The position numbers and the translations under genes were made by a program. The notes under the pieces were generated by a model. That model made no database searches, was not told the DNA's origin, and saw only the letters and a list, made by a program, of their open reading frames with translations. Positions 54,400-62,174 of a stretch of DNA of 64,000 nt are shown one piece after another (within the stretch, counting starts at the first letter, position 1; every line of letters starts with the position of its first letter). The stretch covers positions 496,001 to 560,000 of the forward strand of contig LT907983.1 in assembly GCA_900230115.1 (NCBI GenBank). Reading direction: 5' to 3'. Source of the DNA: Spirosomataceae bacterium TFI 002. GTDB taxonomy: Bacteria; Bacteroidota; Bacteroidia; Cytophagales; Spirosomataceae.

Positions 54400-56718
54400 T
54401 TAATTCTTGCTGTATTGTTGCTCAACAGCTAAAATTTTAAATTCTGTTCTTCTGTTTTGTTGGTGCTTATTTTCATCGCAAGAAATTCCATCTGTGCAAT
54501 TATTCACCAACTGTGTTTCCCCGTATCCTCTTGAAATCAATCGCTGTGGATTAATCCCCTTTTTGATCAAGTATGTTGTAACCTCTTCAGCTCTTTTGTT
54601 AGAAAGTTCTTGGTTAAACTCACTTGTTGCTCGGCTATCCGTATGAGATCTAATTTCGATTGCAAGGCTTGGGTATTTTTTCAAAACCAAGAGCACATGC
54701 TTCTCAAGGGACTTTCTTGCTTCAGGGCGAATCGTCGCTTTACCGTAATCGTAGTAAATGTTTTCGATTCTAAATATATCACCTTCAGCAATCATGCCAA
54801 GATTTTGTTCGTAGGAAATATTTTTACTTTTATTCGTTTTTATTTTCCCAATCTCCTCAGTATTAGTCGCATATTTCTCCTTCACTGCCGAAACAAAATA
54901 CTTTCCTTTCTTCTGTGGCTGGAATTCATACTTCCCATCTACCCCAGTTATTACCGCAACTTCTGAATCGTCTTTGCTGTTTTTTAGCAATACTCTTGCA
55001 CCGGCAATTGGCTGATTTGTTAACTCGGATCGGATCGTTCCTCGCACGATAGGCAACTTACTTGGTTGTAAATAAATCTTTATTTCAGCTTTGTTGGATT
55101 GCGACAAACTCATGGTACCATAACTTACTCCTCCAACCTCATATCCTTCTAAATATGCCTTGAATTCAAAATCTGTCGCCGAGGCAATGCAAGTGCTCAT
55201 TTTGCCATCAGAATCAGTTAGAAACAATGCTTGATTAATACCATTCTGAATTAGTCTCACTTCCACATTGGCGAGTGGATACCCAGTTTCGGCATCGTGC
55301 ACAAGTAACTTTAGCTCTCTACACTTTCTTCGAAAAGCATAAATATTATCATCAGAATAACCTCTTTTTCTATTGGACGAAAAATAGCCTTCGCTCCTAT
55401 CCCCATCAGTTATTAAACCGAAATCATCTTTTTCGCTATTTACTGGATAACCGATATTCTCTAGTTCTCCTTCTATTCTACCATTTTGAAGCTTCGCATA
55501 AAAAATATCCAAACCACCTAGGCCTGCATGTCCGTCACTAGAAAAGTATAAATTATCATTTTCGTCTACATAAGGGAACATCTCATTTCCTTCTGTATTT
55601 ATTTCTCTTCCTAGGTTAATAGGTGATCCCCATTTTCCATTTATATAGTCTACAACATAAATATCTGTACCACCAAACCCTCCAGGCATATCCGACACAA
55701 AATATAACTTACTATCATTTGAATTAAGTGCAGGGTGTCCACATGAATATTCGTCTGAATTAAAAGGTAGCTCATTAATATCACCCCACTTCTTCTTTCC
55801 TTTTTCGGAACTGTAAAGCTTAAGCATATTAATTCCATCTTTACTCTTTTTTGATCGCCCTTTGCTGTAATTATTACGAGTAAAAACTAGTTTTTGATAA
55901 TCCTTAAAGAAAGTAACAGGGCCCTCGTGATATTTAGAATTGATCTGTTTTGAAAACTCATCTACTTCAATATCCTTTTCAATAGAAAACTTAGTTTCCC
56001 AATTGTCGGTATCTGATGCTTTAGAAGGTCCTGAAGAACTCAAAGATGCAATTGCATTTGGATCAGCAGAAACAGGCTTGCTCAATAATGTTGTATCTGG
56101 AAAAAGGAAAAGATCTAAAAATGGGGTTTCATTCTGCATGAAAATACGCTTAACTATTCCACCTTCGTCTCTTGCCGAAACGAATACCAAACCATCTTCA
56201 AAATACATTGGACTAAAATCAGCCTGACGAGAGTTAACAGCATCTAAGTATTGTATCCTATACAAAGCAGAATCCTTGTAAAAGGCAGAATTGTCCATGT
56301 AAGCAACAGTAAATTTTTGTGCTCTTAGGTCATCTTTTTGTCGTTGACCATATTTGGAATAATATCGTTGTGACTCTCTATACTTTTCGTTACTCGCTAG
56401 GGTCTGAGCATAATATAGAAATTGCTCGCTACTGAGCTTTTCTTCAAAAACCTTAAAAAGATCAATGAAAACTCTTTCGGCGTTTTTGTAATCCTGAACC
56501 TTGCGGTAAGAAAATGCTAAATTTTCTAAAGCCTCTTGAAGGTTTTTATCATCAGCATCTGCTGATCGTAGAAAAGCCTCGTAGTTGCGAATTGCTTCTA
56601 CATAGCTAAGATTTTTAAACTTTTGCTGGGCAGTGTTAAACTTAGCTTCTTGAGCTTGAGTATTAAAGACTATAAACAGGAAAAGAACTGTGAACAGTCC
56701 AACTATTCTATTTACCAT
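54400..56718 (-). CDS. OmpA-family protein with TPR, PD40 propeller and CarboxypepD_reg domains (PorE-like)
   Basis: From the ATG at 56718 the 772-aa precursor has a signal peptide (about 1-22, NTQAQ). Helical TPR-like repeats follow (about 25-130), then WD40-like PD40 blades (FSPMYFEDGLVFVSAR, HPALNSNDSKLYFVSDMPGG, FPYVDENDNLYFSSDG), a carboxypeptidase-regulatory beta-sandwich (about 555-630), and a C-terminal OmpA domain with SHTDSRATSEFNQELSNKRAEEV, which binds peptidoglycan. PorE of the type IX secretion system has this exact order, but so do other Bacteroidota OmpA proteins, so the T9SS role is inference. Upstream is a palindrome over the promoter. Confidence 0.88.
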   Translation of the reverse strand: MVNRIVGLFTVLFLFIVFNTQAQEAKFNTAQQKFKNLSYVEAIRNYEAFLRSADADDKNLQEALENLAFSYRKVQDYKNAERVFIDLFKVFEEKLSSEQFLYYAQTLASNEKYRESQRYYSKYGQRQKDDLRAQKFTVAYMDNSAFYKDSALYRIQYLDAVNSRQADFSPMYFEDGLVFVSARDEGGIVKRIFMQNETPFLDLFLFPDTTLLSKPVSADPNAIASLSSSGPSKASDTDNWETKFSIEKDIEVDEFSKQINSKYHEGPVTFFKDYQKLVFTRNNYSKGRSKKSKDGINMLKLYSSEKGKKKWGDINELPFNSDEYSCGHPALNSNDSKLYFVSDMPGGFGGTDIYVVDYINGKWGSPINLGREINTEGNEMFPYVDENDNLYFSSDGHAGLGGLDIFYAKLQNGRIEGELENIGYPVNSEKDDFGLITDGDRSEGYFSSNRKRGYSDDNIYAFRRKCRELKLLVHDAETGYPLANVEVRLIQNGINQALFLTDSDGKMSTCIASATDFEFKAYLEGYEVGGVSYGTMSLSQSNKAEIKIYLQPSKLPIVRGTIRSELTNQPIAGARVLLKNSKDDSEVAVITGVDGKYEFQPQKKGKYFVSAVKEKYATNTEEIGKIKTNKSKNISYEQNLGMIAEGDIFRIENIYYDYGKATIRPEARKSLEKHVLLVLKKYPSLAIEIRSHTDSRATSEFNQELSNKRAEEVTTYLIKKGINPQRLISRGYGETQLVNNCTDGISCDENKHQQNRRTEFKILAVEQQYSKN

Positions 56719-56750
56719 GGACCAAACATTTTTATTAATTGGGTTAAGAC

Positions 56751-56768
56751 TTTTGCGGTTTCGCAAAA
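56751..56768 (-). promoter_or_regulatory. Palindrome over the PorE-like gene promoter
   Basis: TTTTGCG-GTTT-CGCAAAA, perfect 7-nt arms, 33 nt upstream of the ATG. On the minus strand the arm ends the CATTTTGC -7-like box, with TTTG 18 nt before it. It could be an operator or just a symmetric promoter. Confidence 0.4.
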
Positions 56769-56854
56769 TGCACGTCAACACCAATCTATCAAACGCTGTG
56801 CCAAGTTTTAAAAACCTACCCTAACAGGATTATATACAACTATACACCAAGCAC

Positions 56855-58183
56855 TTAAGCTTTATAAATAATTCTGACAAGTGGATTTTCTTTGTTGATA
56901 ATCTTAAATTTATTCGAAGTTTTCAACCCTATAACCCAGATAATTTCGCCCTTAGAAAGTAGTACAAGTACTTCATTTTTTTTACTATTGGGTAGTTTTT
57001 TATCTATTAATATATCGCTTATTAGTTTCGTTCCTTTCATTCCAAAAGGTTGGATTCGATCTCCAAATTCCCAAGTACGAAGTATCAAAGGAAATTGTAA
57101 ATCGTCCTTTTCAAAAAAAACACAATAGGGATCTGAATAATCTAACTTTCCTTTGAAATCCTCAGCTATGATACTCTTCCCCTTCTCTATTTTTATGTCC
57201 GAATTGAGTGTAACTTCTTGGTGAATAGAAGTTTTAACTTTGGAGTTTCTAATTGAAAAATACCCCCTTTCTACATACAGTTCTATACCTGAACCTGTGA
57301 ATTGCGATCCAACTTTCCTCTCTTCCTTTTCAACAAAGTTTCTAATTGTATTGATGTCAAACCCTTTTTCAGCAAGAAATTCAACAAATACTGCTTTATT
57401 AACAGCATCATTCAATAGCTCCACTGGAACTTCCCAAGAATCGTGAAGCTTGTATTTTTCATCAAAAGCAAACAACTTTTGTTTTAATACATCAACCCAT
57501 AAACCAGTCCTCCATCCTGAATTGTAAAAAGTATGCTCTAGGTGTGGGTTGATACCTTTCAGTAAAGGAAGGACCTTGTTTCTAAGTAAGTTCCGTTGAT
57601 ATTCGTTACTTTCATTACTTGCATCCTCTCTCCATTCAAGACCTTGCGAAATGGCATATGCCTTTAATTCTTCTTTACTAAAGGCTAATAAAGGTCGGAG
57701 AATTTTGCCATTCGAGGCCGCAATACCCTTCATCCCAGCTATTCCAGAGCCTTTTGTCAGGTTGAGTAAAGCAGTTTCAAAATTATCTCCCGCATGATGA
57801 GCAGTTACTAAATAGTCAAAATGGAATTGCAGAATTAAGTTATTAAACCAATTATATCGCAATTCCCGAGCTGCCATTTCTATAGAAATGCCATTTTCTT
57901 TCGCATAAACTTCGGTCTCGAAATCAATACAATGCATTTTAACGTGATGCCTTTCGCATAGATTGGACACAAGAACCACATCTTTATCACTCTCCTCTCC
58001 CCTCAACTTAAAGTTACAATGTGCCACTTCAAAATCAATGGAGTGTTGCATAAGGAGATCAAATAGCACAATAGAATCAAGCCCTCCACTCAAAGCGAGG
58101 AGTACCCTTGCTTTGGGAGTTGAAGTTACCAAACGATTAAAGATTGTTAAAAATCTTGTTGCTAATTGAGTTTTTCGAGCCAC
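56855..58183 (-). CDS. tilS: tRNA(Ile)-lysidine synthase
   Basis: Converts C34 of the CAU-anticodon tRNA-Ile to lysidine, switching its identity from Met to Ile. The 442-aa protein has the PP-loop LLALSGGLDSIVLFDLL, HCNFKLRGEESDKD and VTAHHAGDNFETALLNL, plus TilS C-terminal domains ending in RTWEFGDRIQPFGMKG. Start is GTG at 58183 within 6 nt of a -7 box, so the mRNA may be leaderless. Essential gene in most bacteria. Confidence 0.95.
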   Translation of the reverse strand: MARKTQLATRFLTIFNRLVTSTPKARVLLALSGGLDSIVLFDLLMQHSIDFEVAHCNFKLRGEESDKDVVLVSNLCERHHVKMHCIDFETEVYAKENGISIEMAARELRYNWFNNLILQFHFDYLVTAHHAGDNFETALLNLTKGSGIAGMKGIAASNGKILRPLLAFSKEELKAYAISQGLEWREDASNESNEYQRNLLRNKVLPLLKGINPHLEHTFYNSGWRTGLWVDVLKQKLFAFDEKYKLHDSWEVPVELLNDAVNKAVFVEFLAEKGFDINTIRNFVEKEERKVGSQFTGSGIELYVERGYFSIRNSKVKTSIHQEVTLNSDIKIEKGKSIIAEDFKGKLDYSDPYCVFFEKDDLQFPLILRTWEFGDRIQPFGMKGTKLISDILIDKKLPNSKKNEVLVLLSKGEIIWVIGLKTSNKFKIINKENPLVRIIYKA

Positions 58184-58187
58184 GAGA

Positions 58188-58208
58188 GCAAAATTAAGCT
58201 AATTTTGC
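58188..58208. promoter_or_regulatory. Divergent back-to-back -7 boxes in a near-palindrome (tilS/ostA)
   Basis: GCAAAATTA-AGC-TAATTTTGC: 9-nt perfect arms. Read forward, TAATTTTG (58200-58207) precedes the GTG of the OstA-like gene by 4 nt. Read in reverse, TAATTTTG (58196-58189) precedes the tilS GTG by 5 nt. Neither gene has room for a leader or ribosome-binding site. Confidence 0.65.
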
Positions 58209-58211
58209 GAG

Positions 58212-59921
58212 GTGAAAATATTTCGTCTTATCCCTGTCATAGCTTTAAGCCTTTGGGCTTCATCTGCCTTTTCACAAAAACCACTCAATCAACCTGTAGA
58301 TAGAGGTCCCAAAAGCCAAATTCAGCTTATTAGTGCTGATAGTCTTGTAGGGACAAGTGGTTTGGAACAACAAAGAATCTTTATTGGGCACGTAAAATTC
58401 CGCCATAGAGGAGTTGATTTATGGTGTAACAGAGCGGTTCACAATGTCGGAAGCAACAACATTCAGGCTTTTGGAAATATTTATATTAACCAAGGAGATA
58501 CGCTTACCATAACGGGAGACACCTTATTTTATGAGGGAAATACACGCTTTGCGAAGATATTTGGAAAGAAAGTTACCCTTACAGACGATTCTACAAAACT
58601 TGTTTCCAAACAAGTAAATTATGAATTGAATAGAGACCTTGCATATTACCCTCACCCTGGAGTAGTAACAAAAGACTCTAGCGTTCTTAGTAGTAAAAGT
58701 GGCTATTACAATACGGCATCAAAAGAGTTTCAGTATTTCGGAGATGTCGAAATAAAAACACCAACCTCACTTTTATGTACCGATACGCTGTTTTACAATG
58801 GTAATACTGGACTGGCAGTTTTTAATACCCATACTAGCATTACTTCAGAGGACGGGACATTATCTGCCTTTAAAGGAAATTATAATACCAAATCAAAAGA
58901 AGCACAATTTTTTGGAAGGTCTCAGGTTGAAAATGAGGCCTACTATTTAAAAGCAGATACACTTGAATTTAACAATGAATTACAAGAGGGTTTTGGTAAA
59001 GGAAATGTACTTTTCCATAGCAAAGACGAAAACCTTTATATCAATGGTGCTTTTGGAGAAAAAATAAAGTCCGCGGCTTACACCAAAATGGTAGGCAATA
59101 CCCTCACCAGGAAAATAGAGGGAAAGGATACTCTTTACATGAGTGCAGATTCCGTAATTGCTTATGATTCCAAAACTAAAGTTATAAAAGTAGACTCATC
59201 AATTGCAAAAGCCACTCCATCAGTAATAAAAGACAGCTCATTAGCTAAGATTGATACTATTCTAATTGCCCCAAAAGACACTACTGTCATTTTAGCAAAA
59301 GTAGATAGTAGTGCAATATCTGCTACTGACACCACTAAAACACGAGTAGAGTTCATTATCGCAAGCGGAAATGTTAAGATTTATAGAAATGATTTTCAAG
59401 CGATTTGTGATTCCCTTAATTATGATTTGGTAGATAGCCTTATTTCATTTTTCGGTAAACCGATAATTTGGAATGGAGATAACCAACTAGTTGCTGACTC
59501 CATAAATGCAGTTTTAGTAAAAAATAAAATAAACAAACTTTACCTAAACCAGCGGAGCTTTGTAATATCTCAGGATACAGTGGGTAATTTTAATCAAATA
59601 AAAGGCAGGCAGATTGAAGCACTATTTGATAGTACATCGGCAATAAACCAGGTAAATGTATTTGGAAATGGTGAAAGTTTATATTTCGCATTAGATGAAG
59701 TAAATAAACTTGTAGGACTCAATAGAGTAATATGTAGCAAAATGAATCTAAAGTTTGCCGATAAAAAAGTAAGTAGGATTGCTTTCATTGGTGTTCCTGA
59801 AAGCAAACTTATCCCACCACAGGAGATTGGTGCTCAGATGAATAAGTTAGAAAGCTTTGATTGGAAAATCGACAAAAAACCTTCGAAAAAAGATGTACTT
59901 GGATCGATTCTTGTACTATAA
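58212..59921 (+). CDS. OstA-like protein (LptA/LptD N-terminal type repeats)
   Basis: Secreted protein likely handling LPS in the periplasm. The 569-aa precursor has a signal peptide (about 1-22, SSAFSQ) and tandem OstA/LptA beta-jellyroll segments (VKFRHRGVDLWCNRAVHNV, GNIYINQGDTLTITGDTLFYEG, and later repeats). No C-terminal LptD barrel is present; that is normal for this Bacteroidota OstA-like group. A low-complexity Asp/Thr/Lys/Ala segment lies at about 330-375. GTG start 4 nt after a -7 box. bamD is two genes downstream. Confidence 0.87.
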   Translation: MKIFRLIPVIALSLWASSAFSQKPLNQPVDRGPKSQIQLISADSLVGTSGLEQQRIFIGHVKFRHRGVDLWCNRAVHNVGSNNIQAFGNIYINQGDTLTITGDTLFYEGNTRFAKIFGKKVTLTDDSTKLVSKQVNYELNRDLAYYPHPGVVTKDSSVLSSKSGYYNTASKEFQYFGDVEIKTPTSLLCTDTLFYNGNTGLAVFNTHTSITSEDGTLSAFKGNYNTKSKEAQFFGRSQVENEAYYLKADTLEFNNELQEGFGKGNVLFHSKDENLYINGAFGEKIKSAAYTKMVGNTLTRKIEGKDTLYMSADSVIAYDSKTKVIKVDSSIAKATPSVIKDSSLAKIDTILIAPKDTTVILAKVDSSAISATDTTKTRVEFIIASGNVKIYRNDFQAICDSLNYDLVDSLISFFGKPIIWNGDNQLVADSINAVLVKNKINKLYLNQRSFVISQDTVGNFNQIKGRQIEALFDSTSAINQVNVFGNGESLYFALDEVNKLVGLNRVICSKMNLKFADKKVSRIAFIGVPESKLIPPQEIGAQMNKLESFDWKIDKKPSKKDVLGSILVL

Positions 59922-60110
59922 TTTTTGAGCACAAGAATGACCTCCAACTTAGAATCTCGGAACTTATTGTGTTAAAATTTAATAATTTCTATAACCAAAG
60001 CAACCTTTTCGCATTGATTTGCGTCTAATATAAACAAATAGCAATCTTTTTTGCTTAAGTTTACGTAAGTGAAACGATAACAATACTGAATGATTTAAAA
60101 TTTTAGCAAC

Positions 60111-60671
60111 TTGAAAAGATATTTTTACATACTGATCACCTTGATTTCCTTTAGCTTTGCAGCAATTGCACAAAGTTCTAACGAGTCTTCACGATTGAAT
60201 GTAGGAGCTAATCCTAAGTTGCCTAATGTTAAATCTGACCTTAATGGTTATTTAGTTCGTGCCGTACCTAGCGAAGTAAGCTACAGTAAGTCTGCAGCGG
60301 TTTCAGATTTTTACAAAAAACTTCTTATCACCTCAAAGAAAACTACCAAGCCAACTCCTAAAGTTGTATTCAACAATAAGGAAATGGAAGACTATCTTTT
60401 TTCAAATGAGAAAGTTGTGGTATCAAATGTATATCCTAATCCTGCAAATGATTTTGCCTACATTGATTTCAAAGTAAAAGAAAGATCTTCAAAAGCTTCT
60501 ATAAGCTTTCACAATATCGTTGGAGGCCAATTATCGGCTGTTAACCTTGATCCTTTAGATGACAAGATTGCGGTATCAACGCGTAACTGGGATAATGGGA
60601 TTTATTTCTATCAACTTATCGTAGACGGTAAAAAAGTAGCTACTAAGAAACTACTTGTTCGTCACAATTAA
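60111..60671 (+). CDS. Small T9SS cargo protein with type A sorting domain
   Basis: A 186-aa precursor: signal peptide (about 1-21, AAIAQ), about 80 residues with no recognised domain, then a C-terminal T9SS type A sorting domain. The diagnostic region is VVVSNVYPNPANDFAYIDFK, followed by beta strands, NGIYFYQLIVDGKK and the basic end TKKLLVRHN. It should be exported across the outer membrane by the type IX system and anchored or released. TTG start at 60111; no ATG upstream in frame. Confidence 0.87.
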   Translation: MKRYFYILITLISFSFAAIAQSSNESSRLNVGANPKLPNVKSDLNGYLVRAVPSEVSYSKSAAVSDFYKKLLITSKKTTKPTPKVVFNNKEMEDYLFSNEKVVVSNVYPNPANDFAYIDFKVKERSSKASISFHNIVGGQLSAVNLDPLDDKIAVSTRNWDNGIYFYQLIVDGKKVATKKLLVRHN

Positions 60672-60736
60672 CAATTCTTCACTTTTGCTACTATAATTTT
60701 CTAACGGACACACCGTTAGTTTGAAAACGCTTTTTG

Positions 60737-60744
60737 TACTTTTG
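60737..60744 (+). promoter_or_regulatory. -7 box (TACTTTTG) 4 nt before the bamD ATG
   Basis: TACTTTTG fits TAnnTTTG and is separated by only CCGA from the ATG at 60749, predicting a leaderless mRNA. Confidence 0.55.
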
Positions 60745-60748
60745 CCGA

Positions 60749-61669
60749 ATGATTAAAAACCTTGTTCTTTATTTTGTTTTGGGCTGTGTGGCCATATTCA
60801 CAACTTCTTGCCACAAAGAGTTCACAAAACTTCAAAAATCAGGTACAGTTGAACAGAAATATAAGGCGGCTATCAAATATTATAATGAAGCCGACTATTA
60901 TTATGCAGGTCTACTGTTTGAAGAAATATCTCCCTTACTGAAAGGAGATTCAACTGCTGAAAAAACACAATTTTACAATGCTTATTGTAACTACTACCAA
61001 AGTCAATTCCAATTAAGCTCATATTTGTTCAAGAACTTTTATGCTACATATGCCAACAGTCCTTTCGCTGAAGAGGCCTTTTATATGTATGCATATTCTA
61101 TGTTTAAAGATTCCCCTACTTTTAACTTAGATCAAACAAGTACGCTTACTGCAATTGATGCATTGCAGACATTTATAAATACTTTCCCAAACAGTAAGTA
61201 CGCTGATAATTGTACTCAAAACTTGAGAGACCTTCGTACTAGATTGGAGAAAAAGGCATACGAAAAAGCCAAACTCTATTATAAGACGAGTAATGTTGGC
61301 TACCCCGGACTAGCGAATTATAAAGCAGCGGTTATAACTATTGATAACTTCGCTAGAGAATTCCCGGACTCTCCTTATAATATGGAGCTGAGGTACCTTC
61401 AAATTATTTCTCAATATACGCTTGCTGATAACTCCATTTACAGTAAGCAAAAAGAGCGTTTTGAGAAAGCAATGTCGCTTTATGAAAGCTTTAAAGATAA
61501 GTATCCAACAACTACCTACGATAATGAGCTTGCAGGTATCTACGGAAAGTCTCAAAAAGGCTTAACGAAAGTGCTCGAAATAGAAGAGAAAATCAAAAAG
61601 GCGAAGGAAGAATACGAGAAAGAGCAAGCAGCTTTGAGAGCTGAAGCAGCTACAGAATCAAAGGATTAA
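60749..61669 (+). CDS. bamD: Outer membrane assembly lipoprotein BamD
   Basis: Essential TPR lipoprotein of the BAM complex that inserts beta-barrels. The 306-aa protein has a lipobox signal peptide (FTTSC, Cys about 21), the YfiO opening FTKLQKSGTVEQKYKAAIKYYNEADYYYAG, and about five TPR-like repeats including FINTFPNSKYADNC and FAREFPDSPYNMELRYLQ. The C-terminus is a Lys/Glu/Ala-rich helix. Start at the ATG 60749, after the promoter. rpoZ follows. Confidence 0.94.
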   Translation: MIKNLVLYFVLGCVAIFTTSCHKEFTKLQKSGTVEQKYKAAIKYYNEADYYYAGLLFEEISPLLKGDSTAEKTQFYNAYCNYYQSQFQLSSYLFKNFYATYANSPFAEEAFYMYAYSMFKDSPTFNLDQTSTLTAIDALQTFINTFPNSKYADNCTQNLRDLRTRLEKKAYEKAKLYYKTSNVGYPGLANYKAAVITIDNFAREFPDSPYNMELRYLQIISQYTLADNSIYSKQKERFEKAMSLYESFKDKYPTTTYDNELAGIYGKSQKGLTKVLEIEEKIKKAKEEYEKEQAALRAEAATESKD

Positions 61670-61704
61670 CCAATTTAATATTTTTTTAAGAGCAATTTTA
61701 GTAA

Positions 61705-61712
61705 TATCTTTG
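61705..61712 (+). promoter_or_regulatory. -7 box (TATCTTTG) for rpoZ
   Basis: TATCTTTG matches TAnnTTTG, 27 nt upstream of the rpoZ ATG. Confidence 0.5.
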
Positions 61713-61739
61713 CACCTCAATTTAAATTAGAAGCGAATT

Positions 61740-62045
61740 ATGGCATCAAACGCATCCATTCAAACTAGAGATACTGATAAAATCGCATTACCAACTCAAA
61801 ATATTTACGAGTCGGTATATATAGTTTCTCAAAGAGCTAAGCAAATAGCTGTCAAAACAAAAGACGAGCTAACTGGAAAACTAGCTGAGTTTGCATCTCA
61901 TGTGGACAATTTGGAAGAAATATTTGAAAATAGAGAGCAAATAGAAATATCTAAGTTTTATGAGCGTCAACCAAAACCTACAAGCGATAGCTTAGAGGAG
62001 TGGTTCGATGACAAAATATTTTACAAATACAAAGACGAAGAATAA
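61740..62045 (+). CDS. rpoZ: RNA polymerase omega subunit (Rpb6-like)
   Basis: A 101-aa omega subunit of the Bacteroidota type, which clamps the beta' C-terminus. The core NIYESVYIVSQRAKQIAVKTKDEL corresponds to the Rpb6/omega fold; the acidic C-terminus ending FYKYKDEE is normal. It follows bamD in the order usual for the phylum and ends in its own terminator. Confidence 0.92.
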   Translation: MASNASIQTRDTDKIALPTQNIYESVYIVSQRAKQIAVKTKDELTGKLAEFASHVDNLEEIFENREQIEISKFYERQPKPTSDSLEEWFDDKIFYKYKDEE

Positions 62046-62068
62046 TTTCGATAAGAGATAAATTTTAG

Positions 62069-62099
62069 AAGGTCAGTGCCAATGGTATTGACCTTTTTC
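62069..62099 (+). terminator. Terminator of rpoZ
   Basis: AAGGTCA/TGACCTT stem with an inner TGCC/GGTA helix and AAT loop, followed by TTTTTCTTTT. Confidence 0.8.
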
Positions 62100-62174
62100 T
62101 TTTAAATTGCCCTAGAAAACAATTCTCTTTTACAATTGCTTTTCAAACGATTTACCAACCTAAACTTTAAACAA

